DNA of 64,000 bases from an uncultured Paracoccaceae bacterium (GTDB lineage Bacteria; Pseudomonadota; Alphaproteobacteria; Rhodobacterales; Rhodobacteraceae), in the NCBI GenBank assembly GCA_947500775.1, contig CANMTD010000002.1, positions 806,001 through 870,000 of the forward strand. The letters run 5' to 3'. Below the pieces are notes generated by a model. That model did not search any database and was not told the origin of the DNA. It saw only the letters and a list, made by a program, of their open reading frames with translations. The position numbers and the translations under genes are program-made. Shown one piece after another: positions 27,020-36,044 of the stretch (position 1 is its first letter; each line of letters starts with the position of its first letter).

Positions 27020-27137
27020 AGCGCCGGACCGCATAAGGCAGTTATATATTATACATAACAATCATATAGATACATGTCGCCCGCGCGTCCCGACCCAGGA
27101 TCGACGCGCCATCGCACGCTTATGTCCAGCAGACAAT

Positions 27138-27153
27138 TGTCGGCACTCAAACA
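27138..27153. promoter_or_regulatory. NifA upstream activator site 1 (nifE)
   Basis: TGTCGGCACTCAAACA is a perfect TGT-N10-ACA, about 120 bases upstream of the nifE -24 element and at normal NifA distance. Confidence 0.8.
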
Positions 27154-27166
27154 GTTGGGACGGCAT

Positions 27167-27182
27167 TGTCTGTCTTGCGACA
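27167..27182. promoter_or_regulatory. NifA upstream activator site 2 (nifE)
   Basis: TGTCTGTCTTGCGACA is a second perfect TGT-N10-ACA, 29 bases centre-to-centre from the first (nearly three helical turns), so both would face the same side of the DNA. Confidence 0.78.
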
Positions 27183-27211
27183 AGCGGCCCTGCCCTTTCC
27201 CCACAGGCACG

Positions 27212-27241
27212 AAAAAGACCGGCAGCGGGGCGGCTGCCGGT
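27212..27241 (-). terminator. Rho-independent terminator of nifHDK
   Basis: On the reverse strand ACCGGCAGC, a short GC loop, GCTGCCGGT and then CTTTTTCG follow the nifK stop by about 50 bases. It has perfect nine-base arms and a T-run. It separates nifK from the nifE control region. Confidence 0.85.
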
Positions 27242-27289
27242 CAGTCGTCCGCCTGCAGGGAAGTTGGCAGACAGGGAAACGCTGTGACG

Positions 27290-28837
27290 CTATCGCGTCA
27301 AATCATAAGAGTAATCGGTCACACCCGGTTCTATGGTTTCGTCATCGAGTTTGTCGAAGATCAGGTCGAGTATCTTGACCAGAACCGTCAGCGTCCCCTG
27401 ATAAAACCAGGTCGGGAAACGGTGATGGTGGTGGCGGTCGAAGATCGGGAAGGCCAGACGCAGCAGCGGCGTTCCGGTGTCACGCTCCAGATATTTGCCG
27501 TAGGAACTGCCGATCAGGATGTCCACCGGTTCAGTGTTCAGGAACGAACGCATGTGCCACAGGTCCTTGCCGGCCCAGACCTGACAGTCCTTGCCGAAGG
27601 GCGAGGATGCCAGCAGTTCTTCCATCTGCGCCGCCCAGGCCTTGGACCCGTTGGTTGCCAGGCAATGGCGCGGCTCGCCGCCGGTTTCCATGATGAAGGC
27701 CGCCATCGCATAGACAAAATCCGGATCGCCATAGATCGCATAGGTCTTGCCATGCAACCACGACTGGCTGTCGGCCATCGCGTCGATCAGGCGTCCACGT
27801 TCCAGCCGCAGGCTTTCGGGGATTTCCTTGCCGGTCAGTTCGCCAAGCTTCATCAGGAAGTCGTCGGTGCCCTTGACCCCCATCGGATAGTGGAAAGCGG
27901 CGGTTTCCTGACCCTTCTCGGCGCAATAGTCCAGCGTCTTTTTGCTGCAGTATTCCTGCATCGAAATCGTCGCCTTGGCGTTCAGCGCACCGGGAATATC
28001 GGCAATCTTGGTGCCGCCCGAATACATGCGGAATTCGCCGTCCGAAGGTGTGTCATAGACATCCGACACATCCGACAGGATCGTGTAGCCGGTGATGTCC
28101 ATTTCCCCCAGAACGCGCTTCATCTCGCGGATATTGCCGACCGCGAAGCCGTCGAAACCGGGAATGATGTTGATGCTGTCATCCGCGACCCGTTCGGCGT
28201 CTTTCTTGTTCCAGAAATTGGTCAGGATGCCTTTTTGCATGTTGTCGTAGCCGTCGATATGGCTGCCGACAAAGGCGGGCGTGTGGGCAAAGGGCACGTC
28301 AAAATCCGTGTCCACCGATCCCTTTTCCTTGGCTTGCAGGATGAAAGAGTTAAGGTCATCGCCGATCACCTCGGCCATGCAGGTCGTCGACACGGCGATC
28401 ATTTCGGGGTCGTACAACGCCTTGGTGTTGGCCAACCCGTCAACCATGTTGATCAGCCCGCCAAAGACGGCCGCATCCTCGGTCATCGATGACGACACGC
28501 AAGAGGACGGTTCCTTGAAGTGGCGCGACAGATGCGACCGGTAATAGGCGACGCACCCCTGCGAGCCGTGCACGAAGCTCATGGTCTTTTCATAGCCCGC
28601 GCCGGCAAAAACCGCACCCAGCGGCTGGCAGGCCTTGGCCGGATTGATCGTCGCGGCGGTGCGGGCCAGGTTCTTTTCGCGGTATTCCCAGGTTTTGGTC
28701 CATTCGCCGACATCCTTGACCATTTCGTCCGGATGACCGCATTCGAATTTGACCTTCTTGTTTTCCAGCATCTCCTTGTATTCCGGTTCCCGGAACAGGG
28801 GCGCATGGTCTAACACTTTATCTGCCGATTGGGGCAT
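27290..28837 (-). CDS. nifK: Nitrogenase MoFe protein beta chain
   Basis: This is the beta subunit of dinitrogenase, which shares the P-cluster with NifD. It is 515 residues long with P-cluster cysteines C70 ([10 protein letters not shown]), C95 ([10 protein letters not shown]) and C153 ([12 protein letters not shown]), and the family end TDYSYDLTR. The start at 28837 has a GGAAGGA ribosome-binding site. It is the last gene of nifHDK; a strong terminator follows. Confidence 0.98.
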   Translation of the reverse strand: MPQSADKVLDHAPLFREPEYKEMLENKKVKFECGHPDEMVKDVGEWTKTWEYREKNLARTAATINPAKACQPLGAVFAGAGYEKTMSFVHGSQGCVAYYRSHLSRHFKEPSSCVSSSMTEDAAVFGGLINMVDGLANTKALYDPEMIAVSTTCMAEVIGDDLNSFILQAKEKGSVDTDFDVPFAHTPAFVGSHIDGYDNMQKGILTNFWNKKDAERVADDSINIIPGFDGFAVGNIREMKRVLGEMDITGYTILSDVSDVYDTPSDGEFRMYSGGTKIADIPGALNAKATISMQEYCSKKTLDYCAEKGQETAAFHYPMGVKGTDDFLMKLGELTGKEIPESLRLERGRLIDAMADSQSWLHGKTYAIYGDPDFVYAMAAFIMETGGEPRHCLATNGSKAWAAQMEELLASSPFGKDCQVWAGKDLWHMRSFLNTEPVDILIGSSYGKYLERDTGTPLLRLAFPIFDRHHHHRFPTWFYQGTLTVLVKILDLIFDKLDDETIEPGVTDYSYDLTR

Positions 28838-28969
28838 GGTTTCGATCCTTCCTTAGGCCGTCCGCATTCCGGGACGCGCCATGGGTGAGAGAGAAAGGAG
28901 GAGACCGGAAAACAGGGTCACCCGGTCACCTTTCGTTGATGGGCGGCATATGATGCCCAGTCGAAGCAC

Positions 28970-30484
28970 TTATTCGGCCGCGATCGCCGCAGGACCCGAT
29001 TTCCAGGGCGCGTCATACATGCCCCAGACCGGGTTATTGATCGCCAGATCCATGTCACGGGCAAAGATCGCGTAGCCGTCATAGCCGTGATACGGGCCGG
29101 AATAGTCCCAGCTGTGCATCTGGCGGAACGGGATGCCCATCTTCTGCACCGGGTATTTTTCCTTGATGCCCGAGCCGACCAGATCGGGGCGGATCGTCTC
29201 GATGAATTTCTCAAGCTCATAGCCAGTCACGTCGTCATAGATCAGCGTGCCTTCCTTTACGTAGTGGCCGGTCCGCTTGTAATCGTCGCCATGGCCAAAC
29301 TCGTAACCGGTGCCGACCACGTTCATGCCCAGATCGTCATAGGCGGTAACAACGTGACGCGGGCGCAGGCCGCCGACATACAGCATCACCGACTTACCTT
29401 CGAGGCGCGGGCGGAACTTGGCGTTCACCTGATCAACCAGTGGCTGATACTTGGCGATGACCCTTTCGGCACCTTCCTGAATCGTTTCGTCGAAATTCTT
29501 CGCGATGGCGCGCAGCGACGCGGCGATCTGGCTGGGGCCGAAAAAGTTGTACTCCATCCAGGCAACGCCGAACTTCTCTTCCATGTAGCGGCAGATATAG
29601 TTCATCGACCGGTAGCAGTGGATCAGGTTCAGCCGCGCCTTCGGGGCGCGTTCGATCTCGGCCAGGGTCGCATCGCCGGACCAGTTGCCGACCACGTTCA
29701 GCCCCATCTCTTCCAACAGAATCCGGCTGGCCCAGGCGTCACCGCCAATGTTGTAATCGCCGATGACGTTGACGTCATATTGACCCGGTTCGTATTCCTT
29801 CGCGGCCCCGCCATCGCCTTTTTCATAGACCCAGTCGCGCACCGCGTCATTGGCGATATGGTGGCCAAGCGATTGCGACACACCACGGAAACCTTCGCAG
29901 CGCACAGGGACCATGGTTTTTTCATGTTCCTTGTTCTTCTGCTTGGCCACCGCTTCGATATCGTCGCCGATCAGGCCGATCGGGCATTCCGACTGGATCG
30001 TGGTGCCCTTGCTGAGCGGGAACAGCTCTTCCAGCTCGTCAATCATCTTGCCAAGCTTCTTGTCGCCGCCAAAGACGATGTCCTTTTCCTGGAAATCGGT
30101 CGTGAACTGCATGGTCACAAAGCTGTCCACACCGGTCTTGCCAATGTAATAGTTGCGCCGCTGGGACCAGGAATACTGACCACAGCCGACAGGGCCGTGG
30201 CTGATATGGATCATATCCTTGACCGGCCCCCAGACCACGCCCTTCGACCCGGCATAGGCACAGCCGCGAACCGTCATGACGCCGGGGACGGATTTGATGT
30301 TGGATTTCACCGTATCGCATTTGGACGCGATACCGGTCGCCTCATCTGGTTCACCCTCGGGATCGGGCGCCGAAACCGTAAGGTGCTTGGCGCGCTTCTT
30401 CTTTGCTTTGTCCGGATAGGCTTCGAGCACCTCTTCGATTAGTGCTTTGTAACCTTCCGGCCCGTCATCGACATCCTTGGCCAT
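28970..30484 (-). CDS. nifD: Nitrogenase MoFe protein alpha chain
   Basis: This subunit carries FeMo-co. Of its 504 residues, P-cluster ligands are C75, C101 and C167, the FeMo-co ligands are C290 ([10 protein letters not shown]) and H457 (QMHSWDY), and the [12 protein letters not shown] block is intact. A short acidic insert ([14 protein letters not shown], ~38-51) lengthens the N-terminus compared with rhizobial NifD. The gap to nifH is 72 bases and holds a stem-loop. Confidence 0.98.
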   Translation of the reverse strand: MAKDVDDGPEGYKALIEEVLEAYPDKAKKKRAKHLTVSAPDPEGEPDEATGIASKCDTVKSNIKSVPGVMTVRGCAYAGSKGVVWGPVKDMIHISHGPVGCGQYSWSQRRNYYIGKTGVDSFVTMQFTTDFQEKDIVFGGDKKLGKMIDELEELFPLSKGTTIQSECPIGLIGDDIEAVAKQKNKEHEKTMVPVRCEGFRGVSQSLGHHIANDAVRDWVYEKGDGGAAKEYEPGQYDVNVIGDYNIGGDAWASRILLEEMGLNVVGNWSGDATLAEIERAPKARLNLIHCYRSMNYICRYMEEKFGVAWMEYNFFGPSQIAASLRAIAKNFDETIQEGAERVIAKYQPLVDQVNAKFRPRLEGKSVMLYVGGLRPRHVVTAYDDLGMNVVGTGYEFGHGDDYKRTGHYVKEGTLIYDDVTGYELEKFIETIRPDLVGSGIKEKYPVQKMGIPFRQMHSWDYSGPYHGYDGYAIFARDMDLAINNPVWGMYDAPWKSGPAAIAAE

Positions 30485-30518
30485 CCTTTTGGCTCCTATT
30501 CGCAGGTCGTTGGGGAAA

Positions 30519-30549
30519 GCAGGCCACCCCGCAGGACGGGACGGCCTGC
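30519..30549 (-). other. Stem-loop between nifH and nifD
   Basis: GCAGGCC/GGCCTGC arms enclose an inner CCCG/CGGG pair. The transcript from nifH would fold here, eight bases after the nifH stop. Such an element can act as partial terminator or 3' stabiliser that raises nifH over nifDK; the role is inferred. Confidence 0.6.
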
Positions 30550-30556
30550 GGATGAT

Positions 30557-31465
<909 letters not shown>

Positions 31466-31506
31466 TCATTCGAAAAGGGCAACCACCGCCCTCGACCTTC
31501 CGTTAA

Positions 31507-31521
31507 GCAGAGACTGTGCCA
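31507..31521 (-). promoter_or_regulatory. Sigma-54 promoter of nifHDK
   Basis: The reverse strand reads TGGCACAGTCTCTGC, which keeps GG-N10-GC with CTGC in place of TTGC. No perfect NifA site lies upstream; the nearest is TGT-N10-ACC on the reverse strand (31589-31604), one base off. Confidence 0.82.
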
Positions 31522-31623
31522 TGTCCAAAATTCTTGGTTTATTCTTTATATTCAAATGCTTGAAGAATTTCGCCGCCGTGCCACCTTGGGTGACGAAGGC
31601 GACAATTTACCGACAATGGCGGA

Positions 31624-32025
31624 TTACCCGGCCTCGCCCGCCCCAGATGCCGCCTGTTCAGGCAGAACGCCCACGCGCCGCAGCCGCCGCTTGAAGGCCT
31701 TCATGACCGGGCGGGAAATGCAGGTTTCGGCCAGCACCCGCGCCTCATATACCTCGGCCCGGAAACGCGTGGTTCCCTCGCTGCGCGCGATGGCGATCAT
31801 CCGGTGCGCCTTGGGGCCCAAGTGACGTGCAGGTCGGTCGCGCACGATGTCATAGACCGCCTGCATGATGCGCGCCTCAGCCGGCGGCATCTTGCATTTC
31901 CCGTCGAGGATCTTGAGCATGACGGCAATGGCACAGTCGATTTCTGCGGGGCCGAGCCCCAAAAGAAAAGCCCGCTGCGCCGGGTCAAGCACAACGGGCC
32001 CGCAGGGCGCATCCGTCTGCGGCAT
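31624..32025 (-). CDS. Unknown 133-residue protein, last gene of the nifB operon
   Basis: A soluble protein without signal peptide. The N-terminal part (VVLDPAQRAFLLGLGPAEID) is helical; the middle has KMPPAEARIMQAVYDIVRDR and the end a basic AFKRRLRRVGVLP. Its three or four cysteines are scattered, with no Fe-S motif. The start shares one base with the SIR2 gene stop (TGATG), so translation is coupled. It is positioned between the SIR2 gene and the nifH promoter. I do not recognise the family; a link to nitrogenase is inferred from the operon only. Confidence 0.78.
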   Translation of the reverse strand: MPQTDAPCGPVVLDPAQRAFLLGLGPAEIDCAIAVMLKILDGKCKMPPAEARIMQAVYDIVRDRPARHLGPKAHRMIAIARSEGTTRFRAEVYEARVLAETCISRPVMKAFKRRLRRVGVLPEQAASGAGEAG

Positions 32026-32855
32026 CAGGCGATTGCGGACAGCGCATCCGAAACCGCCGACAACGGCAGATCAAGCAGCACAATGCCCAACTCTTCGATG
32101 AACTTCTGTTCCATCCGGGTCAGCGGACCTTCGATCACGGCGACATGGTTTCCCCCAGACCGTTTAACGATCTGACGGGCAAATATCCGCAGCATCTGGT
32201 CGTCAAAGCGGCAGCCCAGAAACAGAAAGCCCCGGTTCGTGCGGCGCGCGCGGACCTCTTCGGGGATCGGCGTCTGGATGTCGATTTCGGTCAGGACCTC
32301 GACATAATCGCTGTCGGACATCAGAAAGCTTGATCCCTTGCGGGCCATGCCGTGCGGTTTGTAGATCAGCGTGGGCCAGGCCGGGTCCGGCCCCTCTGTC
32401 CGTTCGGTGCCATCCGGGTCATAGGAGCGGGTCCAGATCTCGATCCACTCGCCATTACGGCTGACACCCTGTACCCAGCCCCAGTCGGGCTTGCCCGCGA
32501 AGGCGGCCAGAAGCCCGTCGTCATACCAGGTATCGACGACCATCGGCGGGTGCATCCGGGCGATCATACGGTGAATCGGATTGCTTTGGCCCGACGTCGG
32601 GGCAAACGCGCGCGTGACGATGTCGTTCAGCGTAGCGCGGAACTTGCGGCTTTCTACATATTGCCCCGCGGACCACAGGTTGCCGCTGGCGCGTTTCGGC
32701 ACCCGCACCTCTGCCTCGATCAGCGCGCACAGCGCATCCGGCGAGGATGGAACCCCGCTGGTCAGCGCCGCGACGCCCGGCCCGAGATAGGGGATCATCC
32801 GCCCCGCCGCGACCGCGTCAAGAGCATCGTTCAGAACCTTATGTGCATCACTCAT
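32025..32855 (-). CDS. SIR2-like domain protein in the nif cluster
   Basis: A 276-residue protein from ATG 32855 (MSDAHKVLNDALDAVAAGRM). It shows the fold marks of SIR2_2-type Rossmann proteins: IPYLGPGVAALTSG near the N-terminus (NAD-phosphate loop), YKPHGMARKGSSFLMSDSDY in the middle (the catalytic-His region), and FLFLGCRFDDQMLRIFARQI near the end. It could be an NAD-dependent deacylase, NADase or ADP-ribosyl-handling enzyme. It is five bases after nifT and coupled to orf133. It is not part of a recognisable defence module here; a nitrogenase role is an inference from placement. Confidence 0.8.
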   Translation of the reverse strand: MSDAHKVLNDALDAVAAGRMIPYLGPGVAALTSGVPSSPDALCALIEAEVRVPKRASGNLWSAGQYVESRKFRATLNDIVTRAFAPTSGQSNPIHRMIARMHPPMVVDTWYDDGLLAAFAGKPDWGWVQGVSRNGEWIEIWTRSYDPDGTERTEGPDPAWPTLIYKPHGMARKGSSFLMSDSDYVEVLTEIDIQTPIPEEVRARRTNRGFLFLGCRFDDQMLRIFARQIVKRSGGNHVAVIEGPLTRMEQKFIEELGIVLLDLPLSAVSDALSAIA

Positions 32856-32860
32856 CTCAT

Positions 32861-33073
32861 TCACTCCGCATCGGCAAGGCGTCGCGCCTCTACCGTGATC
32901 GGCATTTTCGGTGGCTCGGCGAATTCCGGAAGCTCCAGCATCCAGCCGTTCGACAACCGCGCCCAGCCGCCCCAAAGCTCGGGTTTTTCGGTTTCGACGA
33001 TCATCTCTTCCAGGTCCTTTTTCGGCACATAGGCCTCCATGCCCTTCGGCGTCTTCCGGATCATGACTTTCAT
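32861..33073 (-). CDS. nifT: NifT/FixU
   Basis: A small 70-residue nif protein, with MKVMIRKTPKGMEAYVPKKD, then WGGWARLSNGWMLELPEF and PITVEARRLADAE: the whole NifT/FixU family. Its role is not settled; mutants are often silent. The ATG overlaps the nifZ stop (ATGA). Confidence 0.93.
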   Translation of the reverse strand: MKVMIRKTPKGMEAYVPKKDLEEMIVETEKPELWGGWARLSNGWMLELPEFAEPPKMPITVEARRLADAE

Positions 33074-33351
33074 TGGACGTCCTCCTGTTCTTTCATCGCC
33101 AGCAATTCACGTTCCCGCATGCCCACGATCGAGGATCGGTCGACGAAATCGACGGCGTAGATGTAGAATTGCTGAAGAAACACACCGATATCGCGGACAT
33201 AGCCGACGTCGCCTTTTTTCACGACGACCTCGCCGATCTCTTTGCCGAACATGGTGCCGTCGTTCCTGACGCTTTTCTTCGACATGACCTTATCGCCGGG
33301 CATATAGACCGGCTGCCGGTAGACTTCGATTTCGCGGTCATCGGTTGACAT
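33070..33351 (-). CDS. nifZ: NifZ, MoFe protein maturation factor
   Basis: NifZ assists formation of the second P-cluster in NifDK. From ATG 33351 it has 93 residues with YMPGDKVMSKKSVRNDGTMF and GDVGYVRDIGVFLQQFYIYA, matching the NifZ SH3-like domain. Start and stop overlap its neighbours by 14 and 4 bases. An in-frame ATG five codons upstream is possible but lies deeper in the LRV gene. Confidence 0.93.
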   Translation of the reverse strand: MSTDDREIEVYRQPVYMPGDKVMSKKSVRNDGTMFGKEIGEVVVKKGDVGYVRDIGVFLQQFYIYAVDFVDRSSIVGMRERELLAMKEQEDVQ

Positions 33352-34108
33352 CGTTTTTCCCTTCATTCAGCGCGGCAAGCCTTTCGGTGGCGGTCTCGCG
33401 GATGACGTCTTCTGGATCATTGATCAGATCTTCGATCACCTCGGCGGTGCCCCGTTCGGCCACGGCGAAACGGACGCGCAAATCCTCGTCCCCGGCAAAA
33501 CAGTACAGTTTGTCCGGCGCGATCCGCTGGGCGGCCTCGCGCCGGACAAGCGGGTCGGGATCGGTCACGAAATGCACAAGCCACGGATCACGGATGCGGC
33601 GCACCACGATGCGGCGTATCTCGGGGTCGTCGTCGCGCACCATCGTCGGCAGGACCCCCGGATCGACCCGCCGCACCGCGATCTGCCGGACATAGCTGTC
33701 GGGGTCGGACAGCATCGGCAACAGGTCGTCGATCGGCAAACGGTGGGCAACGGCGATCCGGACACGCCGGTCGGGGTCCTTGATCCGCCGCCGGGCATGG
33801 GTCACGGGCAGCCGCAGGATCGCCATGGCCCGCACCCCCGCATCCTTGTCATTCAGAAGTACGGGCAGCCGAAACAGCGTGGCGACGCGCGCCGCATTCA
33901 TCCGGGTTTCGAAATAGGGCATGGTCAGGCAGTCATCGGCCAGATCGGGGTTAAGCACGAAGAACCGTTCGATCCGCTTGGCGTATCGATCATGGACACA
34001 CGCCCAGCCAAGCCCGCATTTCCCCGCATCCAACCGCGCGCGATAGCGGCACGCGGCGCAGCTCAGCGCCACCCCCTGCCAATCGACCGGATCGGGACCT
34101 TCGGGCAT
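33338..34108 (-). CDS. Leucine-rich-repeat-variant (LRV) Fe-S protein
   Basis: The 256-residue protein begins with a cysteine cluster (C-x2-C in SCAACRYRARLDAGKCGLGW, then C-x-type AC), the [4Fe-4S] site known from the Azotobacter vinelandii LRV protein. About eight right-handed helical repeats follow, each with D-x-x-x-x-V-R, for example DPDRRVRIAVAHRLPIDDL and DPDPLVRREAAQRIAPDKL. The Azotobacter protein is also nif-linked (established); function is unknown. It lies between fdxN and nifZ and five bases after fdxN. The ATG at 34108 (MPEGPDPVDWQG) excludes the fdxN overlap. Confidence 0.88.
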   Translation of the reverse strand: MPEGPDPVDWQGVALSCAACRYRARLDAGKCGLGWACVHDRYAKRIERFFVLNPDLADDCLTMPYFETRMNAARVATLFRLPVLLNDKDAGVRAMAILRLPVTHARRRIKDPDRRVRIAVAHRLPIDDLLPMLSDPDSYVRQIAVRRVDPGVLPTMVRDDDPEIRRIVVRRIRDPWLVHFVTDPDPLVRREAAQRIAPDKLYCFAGDEDLRVRFAVAERGTAEVIEDLINDPEDVIRETATERLAALNEGKNDVNR

Positions 34109-34112
34109 CGCG

Positions 34113-34307
34113 TCAGGCCGGAATACAGGTTTCGGGCACCGGACATACCGCAGCGCATTGCGGCGTATCAAAGTTGCCTTCGCATTCGGTGCAAAGCTCC
34201 GGATCGATCACAAAGGTATCGCTTTCGAACGCGATGGCCGCATTCGGGCACTCGAACTCGCAGGCGCCGCACACAGTGCAGTTCTTGACGACAATCTGAT
34301 AAGACAT
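34113..34307 (-). CDS. fdxN: Ferredoxin FdxN-type, 2[4Fe-4S], nifB-linked
   Basis: A 64-residue bacterial-type ferredoxin with [11 protein letters not shown] (C-x2-C-x2-C-x3-C) and [17 protein letters not shown], with the eight-residue spacer found in nif FdxN proteins. It probably supplies electrons to NifB or nitrogenase. It is 21 bases downstream of nifB; a homologue is at 41013. Confidence 0.92.
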   Translation of the reverse strand: MSYQIVVKNCTVCGACEFECPNAAIAFESDTFVIDPELCTECEGNFDTPQCAAVCPVPETCIPA

Positions 34308-34328
34308 CTCACGCTCCTTTCCTGCGGG

Positions 34329-35816
34329 TCACGCTATTTCGGCTTCGGCAGCGGGCAGCCCCATCCGGGCCCGGTAGACCGCTGAGACAGAGGTTTCGAT
34401 ATATTCGAAGGCATAGTCCTGGACCGCCTCGATTCCGGCCTCTTCCAGCGCCTCGCGGGGGCAGTCGCCGATCTTGGCGCACAGGATCACGGGGATGCCC
34501 TCTAGCGTCTTGATCACCAGATCAAGCTTGTCCTCCTCGCCGTAACCGCCGACACAATAGTTGTCGCAGCGCCGGTGCGTGACAAAACGGACGCCTTCGG
34601 CATCGACCTCGAATATCTGGAACTCGGTGGCATGGCCGAAATGCTGATTGATCCGGCCGCCGCCCTTTGTGGCGACAGCAACCAGCAGGGCCTCGGCGTC
34701 CGTTGCCACCACGGCGCTGGTCTCGGCCTTGGCTTCCTGCGCCGCGGCCCGCCGCTCGCCCCGCTCTTCGGCAACCCAGTCGCGATAGGCTTCGCGCTTG
34801 GACGGATCATAGCTTACTTCTTCGGGCACCAGATCCATGGTGAATTCCTGGCCGCGATCCTCGCCCAGCAGCCCGACGGCATCGGCCCGGCACTGGCGGC
34901 AATGGCGCATCAGATTGGCCCCGCCGGCGCAGGCATCCTGCAACTCTTTCAACTCTGCCGCATTCGGGCCGCGCTGCCCATTCAGGCCAAAGACCGTGCC
35001 ATGTTCCGGCGCTGAAATCAGCGGCATGATGTTGTGCAGGAACGCGCCCTTCTGCTTGACGACCTTGTTCACCTCCATCAGGTGCTTGTCGTTGATACCG
35101 GGGATCATCACAGAGTTGACCTTGACCAGAATGCCCCGCTCGGACAGCATATCCAGGCTCTGCATCTGCCGCTCGTGCAGGATCCGGCTGGCCTCGATCC
35201 CGGTATGGCGCTTGTGGTCGTGGAATATCCACGGATAGATTTTCTCGCCAACCTCGGGGTCGATCATGTTGATCGTCAGCGTCACATGGTCGACGTTCAT
35301 GTCCATCAGTTCGTCGATATGGTCCGGCAGTGCCAGGCCGTTGGACGAAAGGCAGAGCTTGATATCGGGAAGCTGCTCGGCCACCTTTTCGAAGGTTGCT
35401 TTCGTCTTTTTCCAGTCATAGCCGCCGTCGCCGGGACCCGCGATTCCAAGCACCGAAAGCTGTGGGATTTCATTCGCCACCGCGATCACCTTGCGGGCTG
35501 CGGCCTCGGGTGTCAGCCGTTCCGAAACAACCCCCGGCCGGCTTTCGTTGGCGCAGTCATATTTGCGGTTACAATAGTTGCACTGGATGTTGCAGGCGGG
35601 CGCCACGGCCACATGCATCCGGGCAAAATAGTGATGCGCCTCTTCGGAATAACAGGGATGATCCTTGACCTTTTCCCAAGTCGCCGGGTCCATATCGGCA
35701 GGACCATCGGAGGTACCGCAGGCCGAACTTTCGCACCCCTGGGTTTCTATTGCCTTGGTAAGATCGTCGCGACTTGCGACCTGAAGACCGTCGAGAGAAA
35801 TCACGTTGGCTGACAT
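34329..35816 (-). CDS. nifB: NifB, radical-SAM FeMo-cofactor core synthase
   Basis: NifB builds the [8Fe-9S-C] NifB-co core. It is a two-domain protein of 495 residues. The radical-SAM part has C75-x3-C79-x2-C82 (ACNIQCNYCNRKYDC). The C-terminal NifX-like domain begins ~375 (VATKGGGRINQHFGHATEFQ). It starts MSANVISLDGLQVASR, after a run of GGAAGAG. The upstream-extended frame to 35936 crosses the promoter. It is the first gene of nifB-fdxN-LRV-nifZ-nifT-SIR2-orf133. Confidence 0.97.
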   Translation of the reverse strand: MSANVISLDGLQVASRDDLTKAIETQGCESSACGTSDGPADMDPATWEKVKDHPCYSEEAHHYFARMHVAVAPACNIQCNYCNRKYDCANESRPGVVSERLTPEAAARKVIAVANEIPQLSVLGIAGPGDGGYDWKKTKATFEKVAEQLPDIKLCLSSNGLALPDHIDELMDMNVDHVTLTINMIDPEVGEKIYPWIFHDHKRHTGIEASRILHERQMQSLDMLSERGILVKVNSVMIPGINDKHLMEVNKVVKQKGAFLHNIMPLISAPEHGTVFGLNGQRGPNAAELKELQDACAGGANLMRHCRQCRADAVGLLGEDRGQEFTMDLVPEEVSYDPSKREAYRDWVAEERGERRAAAQEAKAETSAVVATDAEALLVAVATKGGGRINQHFGHATEFQIFEVDAEGVRFVTHRRCDNYCVGGYGEEDKLDLVIKTLEGIPVILCAKIGDCPREALEEAGIEAVQDYAFEYIETSVSAVYRARMGLPAAEAEIA

Positions 35817-35859
35817 GTGCTCTTCCTTTTCCTGATCGCAACCGTGTTGGAAATAGGTA

Positions 35860-35875
35860 AGCAAGCCCCGTGCCA
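35860..35875 (-). promoter_or_regulatory. Sigma-54 promoter of the nifB operon
   Basis: The reverse strand reads TGGCACGGGGCTTGCT, exact TGGCAC-N5-TTGC, 44 bases upstream of the nifB ATG. Confidence 0.9.
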
Positions 35876-35919
35876 AAGTTATTTTTGCAGCAAATTCATA
35901 AGTTTGGAAGTTTTCGCCC

Positions 35920-35935
35920 TGTCTGGCCTCCGACA
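35920..35935. promoter_or_regulatory. NifA upstream activator site for nifB
   Basis: TGTCTGGCCTCCGACA is a perfect TGT-N10-ACA, 45 bases above the -24 element, in the short gap after the nifA stop. It is closer than usual. Confidence 0.78.
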
Positions 35936-36044
35936 ATCCGTCGGGAAAACGACATTCGCCGGGGGGCTATGGACAAGACCCGGACAGCGGGGCGATCTTT
36001 TCGCCCACCGGAACGCAAGGCCGCAACATGGCCCTTGGCGGCCG

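Noticed and set aside
25382-27058. Long forward frame antisense to nifE, and similar ones at 27074-28492, 29087-30442, 36069-37496 and 60958-63132
   Set aside because: All are opposite to proven genes with conserved motifs; composition is His/Arg-rich as expected of shadows.
28838-28969. GGTGACC direct repeats in the nifD-nifK gap as regulatory repeat
   Set aside because: Two short copies only, inside an operon; likely chance.
31571-31583. TGGCACGGCGGCG on the reverse strand as second nifH promoter
   Set aside because: There is no GC at the -12 position.
32025-32855. SIR2 gene as Thoeris/DSR-type defence gene
   Set aside because: There is no TIR, HerA or other defence partner; it sits within a nif operon.
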